In this document: in pieces, positions 31,829 to 39,582 of the stretch
How positions within the stretch are numbered: the stretch's first letter is position 1
Layout: every line of letters begins with the position of its first letter
NCBI RefSeq assembly: GCF_008107695.1
Contig: NZ_VIRG01000046.1
Coordinates: 1-48,738 of the forward strand
Reading direction: 5' to 3'
DNA length: 48,738 nt
DNA from: Stappia sp. BW2
GTDB lineage: Bacteria > Pseudomonadota > Alphaproteobacteria > Rhizobiales > Stappiaceae
Position numbers and translations under genes: made by a program
Notes under the pieces: model-generated
What the model was told of the DNA's origin: nothing
Database searches by the model: none
The model's input: only the letters and a program-made list of their open reading frames with translations

Positions 31829-32782
31829 ATGACACGTCTTAACGCCATCACTTTCAAACAGTTGCGAGCTCTGAGCACCGTCGTCAGAACAGGCAGCATC
31901 AGTCATTCTGCTGACTTGCTGGGCCTGACGCCACCTGCCGTCCACACCCAACTCAAGGTGCTGGAAGAGAATTTCGGCTGCGCTCTTCTCAACCGCACCC
32001 GGGCCGGCAGTTTCGAGGCGACAACGGCGGGCCGGGCGTTGCTGGACGCGTATGAAACCTCATTGTCAGCCCTGAACAGGGCAATCGGCAGTATCGATGC
32101 AATGAAGAAGGGCCTGGCCGGACGCGTGGTCCTGGGAGTGGTTAGTACGGGCAAATATCTCGCACCATCAATCGTAGCCCAGCTGAAAAGGGACTATCCG
32201 GACATTGAAGTGGTGCTGCAAGTTGGCAACCGAGACCGTACCATTTCCGATCTTGATTCCGGCAAAATCGACATTGCGATCATGGGACGTCCACCGCGTC
32301 GACCCGAGGTAACCGCCTACAATATCGGCGACCATCCCCATGTGTTGATTGCCCACCCCGCCCATCCCCTGGCACAAGGCGGCACGGCCGAAAGTTCAGA
32401 CATCGTCAACGAGAACTTCATCATGCGGGAGCCCGGTTCGGGGACCCGCATCCTGTCAATGCGTTTTCTGGATCAGCTGGGTGAAGGCCAGGCCTTCACT
32501 TTCACGGAAATGGAATCGAACGAGTCGATCAAGCAAGCCGTGATTGCCGGTCTCGGCATCGCCCTGATTTCCGCGCATACCGTGATCGAGGAACTGAAAT
32601 CGAACCGTCTTGCTATTATTCGCGCCGAACTGCTGCCGATCGTACGGCACTGGTTCGTCCTGCACCGCGCCGACCTGACGCTGGATCCTGCAATGCAAAA
32701 GGTTCTGGACTATATCCGTAGCAACGGGGAAAACCTGCTGGCGGAACAAGAGATCACCGGCCTCCTGTCAGCACCAATATAA
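31829..32782 (+). CDS. cbbR: LysR-type activator of the cbb operon
   Basis: This 317-residue regulator has an N-terminal HTH ([20 protein letters not shown] then [21 protein letters not shown]) and a LysR_substrate domain (about 90-300). CbbR proteins sense Calvin-cycle intermediates such as RuBP or NADPH and activate cbb genes. Divergence from cbbF with a short shared control region is the standard arrangement. The stop is 35 bases before IS6-derived DNA, so cbbR is the right edge of the cbb block. Confidence 0.93.
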   Translation: MTRLNAITFKQLRALSTVVRTGSISHSADLLGLTPPAVHTQLKVLEENFGCALLNRTRAGSFEATTAGRALLDAYETSLSALNRAIGSIDAMKKGLAGRVVLGVVSTGKYLAPSIVAQLKRDYPDIEVVLQVGNRDRTISDLDSGKIDIAIMGRPPRRPEVTAYNIGDHPHVLIAHPAHPLAQGGTAESSDIVNENFIMREPGSGTRILSMRFLDQLGEGQAFTFTEMESNESIKQAVIAGLGIALISAHTVIEELKSNRLAIIRAELLPIVRHWFVLHRADLTLDPAMQKVLDYIRSNGENLLAEQEITGLLSAPI

Positions 32783-32816
32783 GTCCGGGCGGACAGCGAT
32801 GACATGCGGAATCGCG

Positions 32817-32983
32817 GTTCGAAAGTTGACTTCAAAGGCTGACAGTTCGAGGCTTGGCTGATCATCCAGGCAGTGTCCTGGTACTTGCGTTACCCGCTGA
32901 GCCATCGGGACTTGGAAGAAATGTTCCTGGAACTCCAATTTCTGGAGCGCCCTTTCAACAGTCAAATCTCAAGGCGTGGTTAA
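32817..32983 (+). mobile_element. IS6-family remnant with inverted (snap-back) junction
   Basis: 32817-32930 matches the transposase region of the IS6 at 34905-35796 in plus orientation (FEAWLIIQAVSWYLRYPLS is readable). 32931-32983 then matches the left end of the same element in minus orientation. The two parts meet at a GGAACTCCAATT junction, so material from two opposite copies, or a fold-back rearrangement, was joined. The next IS6 element starts immediately after. Confidence 0.75.
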
Positions 32984-32984
32984 G

Positions 32985-33857
32985 GCTCTGTTGCAAATTT
33001 TTGTCCTTGTTGTGAGAAGCTGCTTTTGCAGAGCAGGTTGTTGATTTCATGAATGCATTCAAGGGCCGTCATTTCACAGGCGAAGTCGTATTGTGGGCGG
33101 TTCGTTGGTATTGCCGTTCCGGGATCTTGAACAGATGATGGCCGAGCGCGGTATGCGGGTTGATCATGCCACCATCTACCGGTGGGTGCAGACCTATGCG
33201 CCAGAAATGGAAAAACGGTTGCGCTGGCAATGGCGCCGGCCGGTTTCGGGGAGTTGGCGGGTCGATGAAACCTACATCAAAGTCCGCGGAAAATGTACCT
33301 ATCTCTACCGAGCCGTGGACAAGTTCGGCAACACCATCGATTTCTATCTCTCGGCCACCCGCAACACCAGGGCGGCGAAGCGGTTCCTGGGCAAAGCCTT
33401 AAGGGGGCTGAAAGACTGGGAAAAGCCCTATGCGATCAATACCGATAAGGCTCCCACCTATGGCGTGGCCATTTCCGAGCTGAAGGCGGAGGGCAAATGC
33501 CCACAGAACACTGAGCATCGCCAGGTCAAATATCTGAACAACGTCGTTGAGGCCGATCACGGCAAGCTGAAACAGCTGATCCGGCCAGTGCGCGGGTTCA
33601 AAACCTTGAAGTCTGCCTATGCGACCATCAAAGGATTTGAAGTGATGCGTGCTCTGCGCAAGGGGCAGGCCGGCATCTTCAACTTCACAAATGACATTCT
33701 CGGCGAGGCTCGCATTGTCGAACGAGCGTTCGGCATCGGTCCCTGTGCTCTGGCTGAAGCGATGACCATGCTCAAAACCATCTTCAAGATGCTGAAGCTT
33801 GAACTGGATTGCCGGAATAGGCCGAAATCTGTCGGGACGCAAAGTTTGCAACAGAGC
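32985..33857 (+). mobile_element. IS6-family insertion sequence, second type
   Basis: The ends are GCTCTGTTGCAAA at 32985 and its complement TTTGCAACAGAGC finishing at 33857, a perfect 13-bp terminal inverted repeat of the IS6/IS26 kind. The 873-bp length is typical. It differs from the two other IS6 types in the window. It landed inside the left end of an older IS6 copy. No 8-bp target duplication is evident, as expected when IS6 copies recombine. Confidence 0.88.
33049..33857 (+). pseudogene. IS6 transposase with N-terminal frameshift and lost stop
   Basis: Starting at ATG 33049 the frame reads MNAFKGRHFTGEVVLWAVRW and meets a stop soon after WYCR. The continuation (FRDLEQMMAERGMRVDHATI) is in another frame, consistent with a short deletion at about 33117. 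The rest is good: DETYIKVRGK, NTDKAPTYG and NNVVEADHGKLK supply the D-D-E triad. The second frame has no stop inside the element and runs through the right repeat to 33986. A GTG at 33093 could still give an N-terminally shortened protein. Confidence 0.75.
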
Positions 33858-34717
33858 AGGAGGGAACGCGGCCTCCGCTTTTCAGGGCGAACACGGCAAA
33901 CCAAATCTCAAGACCGTGTTAACATCACGGTTGCGGGTGCCACAGCAAACAGCTTGAAAGTTTGTCGCTCGACCGTGACACGATGAACAATCACCGGACA
34001 CCCGGCAGTGATCGCTGACTATCGTCGTTGGCCGGACTAAAAGTGGCGCTCCGAAACCCTCTCTTTCCCCGCCGTCGATTCAACCAAAGGTTCGTGTCCG
34101 GTTTTCGAATTGCGGCGCGGCGACTCTTGCTGAGCTCGCGCCAAGATCACGATCCAAGATTCGTTTGTTTGTCAATATCCTAACGTCGGGTGTCTTGGGT
34201 GTTCGCGTTTCTAGTATTTATGCGACTTTTCTACTGTTATCCCCGTTTACAGCCTTTTAATGGCTGATATGGCCGAAAAATATAATAAAGTCATATATTT
34301 AATGACTCTTCGTTTTCCGCCGCACACATTGAAAGGTGTTTTTTTGTCACTTTGAGGGTGGTTTCTCCTAAAAACTATTATTTTCCCGTACCGGATGACA
34401 AGTTCCAACTAAATACAGCAAAGACCAATAACGCCTTTTATTGCGTATTTATGCGGTTTAACGAACGTAAGAGAATGAGGGCAAGATAGAGGAAGTGGTA
34501 CCACTTCCTGAACGAGAGTTTCGCGCTGTGTCCCTGCGGAACACATTCGAATCTCTGGCTTATTCGCACAAGTGCTCAACGTTTCTGCCGCATTGGCCCA
34601 GTCGGCCCGACGCTGCGATTTTGGCCAACTCGAAGAACGTTGTGGGAACATGACCTGCCGGATTAACCTGAGAAGCAGCTGTTCGTGACATTGCACTCCA
34701 TTTTGAGGAGCGTGGTG
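33858..34717. other. Gene-free decayed DNA between mobile elements
   Basis: No supported gene is present. The stretch is lower in GC than its surroundings and contains AGTCAT-N7-ATGACT at about 34290 and a perfect 20-bp palindrome (arms AGGAAGTGGT) at 34490-34509. The 115-residue minus-strand frame at 34409-34756 has no recognisable domain and overlaps the Tn3 remnant, so it is not called. Confidence 0.5.
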
Positions 34718-34904
34718 ATGAGTACGGGTATTTCGAGTTCGGATTTTGTCGGCCAATGGAGCCTAAGTTTTGCCGACATTGATTTCACCAATTCCACGTG
34801 ATGCGGCCGACTATCTGGCCGAGCAGCTCGGCGTCTATGCCGTTGAACTGTCCGGTTACGATTTCGGTGGGCGAACGGCCAGACGGCATTGCGCCGAGAT
34901 TTTG
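34718..34904 (+). pseudogene. Tn3-family transposase remnant, N-terminal DUF4158 part
   Basis: ATG 34718, behind GAGGAG, opens a frame with DFVGQWSLSFADIDFTN. An internal deletion then shifts to IPRDAADYLAEQLGVYAVEL, continuing SGYDFGGRTARRHCAEIL up to 34904. The second part matches the DUF4158 N-terminal domain of Tn3-family transposases (FLAxQLG...Y....R..H..EI). The gene is cut by the IS6 at 34905. The catalytic part is not found on the other side. Confidence 0.68.
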
Positions 34905-35796
34905 GGGCGTGTCGCAAAGATTTTCGCGTTAACCACGCCTTGAGATTTGGCTGTTGAAAGAGCGCTCCTGAGTTTGGAGTTCCGCGTCATGATTCTGTCT
35001 GCCATGGTTGAAAAACTGAAATGCCAGTCGAAGGATGACTTCAAAGGCAGACAGTTCGAGGCATGGCTGATCATCCAGGCGGTCTCCTGGTACTTGCGGT
35101 ATCCGCTGAGCTATCGGGACCTGGAGGAAATGTTCATAGAACGCGGCTTTGAGGTGGACCACAGCACCATCAACCGTTGGGTCCTGGCCTACGCTCCTGT
35201 TATGGAAAAACGGTTGCGGCGTTTCCGCAAACCGCATTGTGGCTCGGTCCGTATCGATGAAACCTATGTGCGCATCAAGGGCCGATGGCGCTACCTGTAT
35301 CGGGCCATCGACAAGCATGGAAATCCGGTCGATTTCCTGCTCACGGCAAAGCGAGATCTGCATGCGGCCAAGCGGTTCTTTCGAAAAATATTGAAGGATG
35401 CCCCGCTGCTTTCACCGGGCAAAATCGGCACAGATGGTGCCGGCACTTTTCCTCCGGCTATCGGGGATGCGGTTGACGGCGGCCTGCTTGCTCCGGATCC
35501 GGTGCACTATGTGACCAAGCATTTGCAACAGGGTATCGAGAGCGATCATTTCAGGGTGAAGAAGAACATGCCGAAGGTCGGCGGGTTCCGCTCGTTCAAC
35601 TCAGCCAGAAAATCCATCGCCGGTTTTGAAGCCATGCTGTGGCTCAGGAAGGGCTTCGGCTTGACCGGCCAATGGAGCGTCTGCGAACAGGACGATCTGC
35701 TTGCGATGATCTTCGGAATTGAAAAAGTTAACGAAACCTGAAAGTCGCTCCCAAAACATGAGAAAGCTGCCCGTCGGCGAAAGTTGCGACAAGCCC
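34905..35796 (+). mobile_element. IS6-family insertion sequence, intact copy
   Basis: The left end is GGGCGTGTCGCAAAG and the right end, in complement, GGGCTTGTCGCAACTTTCG, an imperfect terminal repeat. The 892-bp element carries one complete transposase gene. Remnants of the same element occur at 1361-1500, 14746-15035 and 32817-32983. It truncates a Tn3 transposase gene, and no target duplication is seen. Confidence 0.88.
34989..35741 (+). CDS. IS6-family transposase, complete
   Basis: This 250-residue DDE transposase moves IS6 elements by cointegrate formation. The HTH region is DLEEMFIERGFEVDHSTINR. The catalytic residues are D in RIDETYVRIKG, D in GTDGAGTF and E in GIESDHFRVKK. The conserved YLYRAIDKHGNPVDFLL strand is present. 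ATG 34989 is used; the frame extends to 34947 without a better site. This is the only transposase in the window that looks complete and undamaged. Confidence 0.92.
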   Translation: MILSAMVEKLKCQSKDDFKGRQFEAWLIIQAVSWYLRYPLSYRDLEEMFIERGFEVDHSTINRWVLAYAPVMEKRLRRFRKPHCGSVRIDETYVRIKGRWRYLYRAIDKHGNPVDFLLTAKRDLHAAKRFFRKILKDAPLLSPGKIGTDGAGTFPPAIGDAVDGGLLAPDPVHYVTKHLQQGIESDHFRVKKNMPKVGGFRSFNSARKSIAGFEAMLWLRKGFGLTGQWSVCEQDDLLAMIFGIEKVNET

Positions 35797-36167
35797 AGTC
35801 AACTTCCGTCTATTCCTCGCCAACATTTTGACCGGCGCGATGCTCGCAGGCGCTGCCCTGATTGGAACTTTGTGAGGGCACACCAACGGCCGCTTCGTCC
35901 CGCTGTGCCGACATTTGGCAGTCACCTGTCTTCGCACATGCAATGAATGGTGGCTTCAGTGGTCTGCGCAGCAGCACCCTGTCAGCGCGTGAATGTCGGC
36001 TAAGCCCAAGCTGAGCAAGTGACCCGCCTTTCCATTGTCCGCGCCATTCGGGCCAATTCTTTAACCGCGAGATATGGTTGGAAACACAGCTATTTGGCTT
36101 TGAAAATGTTGAATGTACCCATTTTAGCTAATATAGTGATTTCATCAAAACCCACTTGGAGTCTGCC
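35797..36167. other. Intergenic stretch before the toxin-antitoxin pair
   Basis: No complete gene is supported. A short frame just after the IS reads NFRLFLANILTGAMLAGAAL and stops, resembling an exported protein's N-terminus cut by the IS; it is too short to name. The last 60 bases are AT-rich, with TTAGCTAA at about 36124-36131 and TATAGT as a possible -10 for the antitoxin gene. Confidence 0.45.
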
Positions 36168-36410
36168 ATGCGTGCTTTCAGCGCAACCGAACTGGCCAAC
36201 AAGACCGGAGATGTTCTTGCCGCCGCCGCACAGGAACCCGTCGCCATTCAACGGCACGGCAAATCCCGCTTCGTGATGCTTTCAGCTGAGGAATTCGAAC
36301 GCCTGCAGCACAAGGGGGATACCAGAAAGGCTGTCCATGTGTCGGATCTGTCCGACGCCGATGCCGGCGATCTGCTTTCCGCTTTGGAAGACAGCCTAAA
36401 GAATGACTGA
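36168..36410 (+). CDS. Phd/YefM-family antitoxin
   Basis: This 80-residue protein has the Phd/YefM N-terminal DNA-binding fold: FSATELANKTGDVLAAAAQE, then PVAIQRHGKSRFVMLSAEEF split across the conserved hydrophobic core. The acidic C-terminus (LSDADAGDLLSALEDSLKND) is the expected toxin-neutralising tail. ATG 36168 is used; a TTG 12 bases earlier is possible. It overlaps the next gene by eight bases, the classic antitoxin-toxin arrangement, and probably represses its own promoter. Confidence 0.85.
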   Translation: MRAFSATELANKTGDVLAAAAQEPVAIQRHGKSRFVMLSAEEFERLQHKGDTRKAVHVSDLSDADAGDLLSALEDSLKND

Positions 36411-36828
36411 TCGGCAAAGCCATCCAAAAGTCGGAGACATTTGGGAGTATCCCTATCTTTGGACCTGGCAAGCCGACCACGGCGAAACCGAGGGACGGAA
36501 GGCCAGGCCCTGTGCTCTGACGCTCGTCAACCGAAAGCAAGACAAACTGACAGAAGTCATCCTGATGCCGATCACCACCAAGGAACCGGTTGCAGAATCC
36601 CATTTCGTTGAAGTGCCGCAAATCGAGAAAAGGCGAGCTGGGCTCGATGAACGTTTGAGGCTTTGGGTGATCTGCGATGAATTTAACTCTGACATGCCCG
36701 AGCGCTCTTATTACTTCGAACCGGGCGGCCGGATCGGCGCATTCAGTATCAAGTTTACCAAGCAGGTCCAGGCAGAGCTGATAAGGGCGATCAAGGCTCG
36801 TAAATCGGTTCGCATCTTCCGTAGATAG
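36403..36828 (+). CDS. PemK/MazF-like toxin candidate
   Basis: This 141-residue protein starts with KVGDIWEYPYLW and continues GRKARPCALTLV, TEVILMPITTKEP and RLWVICDEFN, a pattern like the PemK/MazF beta-barrel endoribonucleases (GDI..., RPaLVl, v..pitS...). Members cut mRNA in the cytoplasm and stop growth. It is longer than MazF (about 110). Phd-type antitoxins usually pair with Doc, YoeB or ParE-type toxins, so this is a mixed pair. Assignment to toxin rests on overlap with the antitoxin gene and on the weak fold match. Confidence 0.62.
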   Translation: MTDRQSHPKVGDIWEYPYLWTWQADHGETEGRKARPCALTLVNRKQDKLTEVILMPITTKEPVAESHFVEVPQIEKRRAGLDERLRLWVICDEFNSDMPERSYYFEPGGRIGAFSIKFTKQVQAELIRAIKARKSVRIFRR

Positions 36829-36897
36829 GATGGTTCACTGAAGAGGCAGTTGACCACTCGGTCAAAATAAATTCCATAATAACTATTATTGGTTATG

Positions 36898-37050
36898 TTA
36901 TAACATGTCATTGTAATTCCATTGCAACGGCACGCTGATCAGTGCCGCAACGGGGTTGGAAAGCCTTTTGGCCAGATCGGCATCTTCGGCGGAGCCGGAA
37001 GCTGATGAGCCAACAAGAATTGCGGTCGCAATCAAAACGCGTGTCAACAT
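36898..37050 (-). pseudogene. Truncated outer-membrane transporter, N-terminus only
   Basis: The 50-residue frame begins with a signal peptide (MLTRVLIATAILVGSSASGS) and continues with DLAKRLSNPVAALISVPLQW, which is the start of the 'transporter/neuromedin U' family of bacterial outer-membrane beta-barrels (AKxLxNPVAxLISVPFQxN). The usual 270 or so further residues are absent; the frame ends in AT-rich DNA. It lies in line behind the DUF1254 operon, where such genes often occur. It is too short for most gene callers. Confidence 0.68.
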
Positions 37051-37168
37051 GTCGTCACCAGATCTATTGCTTCAGTGGTCCAGACGAGAAAACGTTGTCT
37101 TACTCTATGAGTTCGATCTCGCCTGGCTTCCAGGACTAGTCGAGCCGATATCGCATTCCGGTTCGTAT

Positions 37169-37714
37169 TTATCGGTACATATATGCCCGGCGATAGACGC
37201 GGCGCCGGGCGCCGGCATAGGAAAGCGGCGTCATCGGCATGCCGATGATATCAATAAAGACGGATACGTTTTCCCCGGTCGCAGGCAACTCGCTCTCGAT
37301 CGTTTTCACCGCATAGACCAGATCATTTCCATCTAGACGAGGATCCATCAGGACCACCACCGATTGTCGAAGCGCGCCGTCTTCAAGAACCGAAATATCG
37401 GCATTCGGCGGATCCGTGAGGAAGCTATCTGTGCCTTCGCTCCAGAACGGAAGGAATGCAGCGGTGGTCATGTTGCCGGCGATCCGCTCCGGTCTATCGG
37501 AAAAGAACAGCGTCGTCGGGCTGACATCCTTGAGCGTCAGTGTCATTGCTGCCGGATCGAATGCCATGCTTTTCGAAGTCTGGACAAAAAGGAAGTCGGC
37601 ATTGTCTTCAGCGGCATGTGCTGCCGAATAGGAGCCTGCCGCCGCAATTACAGCGGTTCCGGCCAGGCTCGTTACCAGTGTCCGTCTGTTTACTGCAAGT
37701 TCCTGTGTATTCAT
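37169..37714 (-). CDS. Exported protein of unknown function, operon partner of DUF1254 genes
   Basis: This 181-residue protein has an N-terminal signal with VNRRTLVTSLAGTAVIAAAG, possibly Tat-type (NRR then hydrophobic stretch), cut near AHAAE. The rest is a compact beta-rich region with FDPAAMTLTLKDVSPTTLFF and FSDRPERIAGNM, ending in an arginine- and tyrosine-rich tail (RRRVYRRAYMYR). I do not recognise a characterised family; it looks like small periplasmic proteins found beside DUF1254 genes. ATG 37714 has GGGAGACTTCAG. Confidence 0.7.
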   Translation of the reverse strand: MNTQELAVNRRTLVTSLAGTAVIAAAGSYSAAHAAEDNADFLFVQTSKSMAFDPAAMTLTLKDVSPTTLFFSDRPERIAGNMTTAAFLPFWSEGTDSFLTDPPNADISVLEDGALRQSVVVLMDPRLDGNDLVYAVKTIESELPATGENVSVFIDIIGMPMTPLSYAGARRRVYRRAYMYR

Positions 37715-37852
37715 CTGAAGTCTCCCAACAGTTTGACAATGTAGCCATTTCCGATACGCGAAAGTGGCTCAAGGACAAAATTCTAGTGGCGGTCAAGTCA
37801 GATTGAGACGACCGGGCTTCCCAAGCGCTATACTCCGGCTTGCAAAGCTGCC

Positions 37853-37868
37853 TCCGGGATGGCCCGGA
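37853..37868. terminator. Small hairpin after the second DUF1254 gene
   Basis: TCCGGG and CCCGGA form a 6-bp stem with loop ATGG, about 40 bases past the stop at 37907 on the minus strand. No T-run follows, so it may only slow or protect the transcript. Confidence 0.35.
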
Positions 37869-37906
37869 CAGTCTGGCGCTGGCTTACACGATCACTCCAG
37901 ACATTC

Positions 37907-39520
37907 CTATTGAACCTCCTCCATCTCGCTCGGCCGCCAGGTCTTGTCGAAGAAGGATGGTAGCGGGCTGTAGAGACGCAGGATGGTGAACCAGCCCTTC
38001 TCCGGATTGGTCTGGATCCAGTTGCCGCGGTCCACACCATCGGGCTGCTCGGGGCTGAACCAGACAGTGGTGGAACCGTCCTCGGCTGATGTTGCCGCCG
38101 GCGAGGGATAGTTCTGCGACCCTGCGCGCGGATATTTCTGCGGTGTCTGTAGCATCGACCGTGTCTGATTGTCATAGACCGTGAAGGACCAGAAAGCCTT
38201 CGCCGGTATGTCCTTTGGCAGCGTCACCTTGTAGGTCTTCGCGCCGTCGTAGGTGTCTCCGTTCGCATCCACGAAGCCCATCAGATACTGCGACCCGACG
38301 CCGGGGATATTCATGATCATGCCGGGGCTGTCGAGCGTGTAGCCGTAGTAGAAGGCCGTGCGCGAATCCAGCGTGCGGGCGCCGGTAGGCGGAAGCGGCT
38401 TGAACATGCCGTCCTCAAATGCGGGCGGAGGTGTCTCGAAGAAGGCGCCGCCTTCCCAGAGCATGTTGCCCCACATAGAACCCGGGTAGTACGCCCAATC
38501 CGGATGCGCGCCGTAGGGGCGCCAGTTCAGCACTCGCCCGGCGGCCTGCCCGACAGCGGCCGCATCGGTGAGGATTTTCTTCATCCGGTCATCCGGCGTG
38601 AACTCCTTGCCCTTGACGATACCAATCGCGGCAAGCTGTCCTGCAAGTTCCACATCGTAGCTGGTTGCGGGCTCGGCCTGGACGTTTTCGTTGATCCATT
38701 CGTAGAAACCGAAATCGCTGGGCGGGATGGTGTTGAATGAGAGGTTGCTCGCCTCGACGAAGGTTGTCTCGGGTATCCTGGCATCCGCCCCAAGGCGGAC
38801 CGCACCGGTCAGCGCCTGGGCAATGCTGGTCCCGTATGCGCCTTCGGCATAGGGATAGATCTTCATGTTCGCCTTGACGTTTTCGACTGCTGGCTTGGGG
38901 TCGCTGTCGACCAGATAGGCGCGCGATGCGTAGAGAATGCGGTTCGTCTTGGAGTGGGCAACGAAGTAACCGCCTTCGGGCAGCGGGCCGTCATAACCCG
39001 GGCCTACGATCAGGTATTTGCCGCCCAGGCCGCGATCTGGCCCGGGCCCGCCAACATCGATGATCCAGGAGAACCACATGTCGTTGATGGTGCCCACGCC
39101 GTCTGAGGGTTGCTCGATTACCATCGGCCCCTTCGAAAGATCAATGACCGAGAGGTAATAGACCGTGTCTGCGTTGCCTGTGAGGAAAAGCGAGGCGGAG
39201 TCTAACAGTTCGGGCGTGATGATGACATCGTTGTAGTCGGCGCCGATGCTCTTGAAACCCTTGTGAAAGCCAAGCGCCGAGGCACCGCGGAAGCTGTTGT
39301 TGTAGACGTTGAGCGCACGAGTGAAGTCCAGTGCATCGAAGACCGTCTGCGCGGTTTCCGCACTCGGTGCGCCGTCCTTGAAGTTCAGTGTACCGATCGA
39401 CGTCTCGATCTTGTCGGGCGCGCCGAGAGACTGGACGACCTGTTCTGTCACTTCGGCATGGGAAGCACTGGCCAGTGACAGGACCATAACCAGTCCGCAA
39501 CTTATGGAGAGACGGTGCAT
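37907..39520 (-). CDS. Exported DUF1254/DUF1214 protein, second copy
   Basis: This 537-residue protein has a signal peptide (MHRLSISCGLVMVLSLASASHA), a DUF1254 domain at about 70-200 and a DUF1214 domain at about 400-510. Typical family pieces are FWSFTVYDNQTRSMLQTPQK, split around the conserved Tyr-Asp-Asn, and the end GWFTILRLYSP. It is 30-40 percent similar by eye to the protein at 39583, so the two look like an old tandem duplication. The function of the family is unsettled; many members lie beside envelope transporters. AAGGAATATTTTC precedes ATG 39520. Confidence 0.86.
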   Translation of the reverse strand: MHRLSISCGLVMVLSLASASHAEVTEQVVQSLGAPDKIETSIGTLNFKDGAPSAETAQTVFDALDFTRALNVYNNSFRGASALGFHKGFKSIGADYNDVIITPELLDSASLFLTGNADTVYYLSVIDLSKGPMVIEQPSDGVGTINDMWFSWIIDVGGPGPDRGLGGKYLIVGPGYDGPLPEGGYFVAHSKTNRILYASRAYLVDSDPKPAVENVKANMKIYPYAEGAYGTSIAQALTGAVRLGADARIPETTFVEASNLSFNTIPPSDFGFYEWINENVQAEPATSYDVELAGQLAAIGIVKGKEFTPDDRMKKILTDAAAVGQAAGRVLNWRPYGAHPDWAYYPGSMWGNMLWEGGAFFETPPPAFEDGMFKPLPPTGARTLDSRTAFYYGYTLDSPGMIMNIPGVGSQYLMGFVDANGDTYDGAKTYKVTLPKDIPAKAFWSFTVYDNQTRSMLQTPQKYPRAGSQNYPSPAATSAEDGSTTVWFSPEQPDGVDRGNWIQTNPEKGWFTILRLYSPLPSFFDKTWRPSEMEEVQ

Positions 39521-39582
39521 GAAAATATTCCTTTCTTGACAATGACTTTGTGTGGGGTCCTGTGGAGACTTGGCTCGAGACC

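Noticed and set aside
34409..34756. 115-codon minus-strand frame
   Set aside because: No domain, odd composition, and overlap with the Tn3 transposase remnant on the plus strand.
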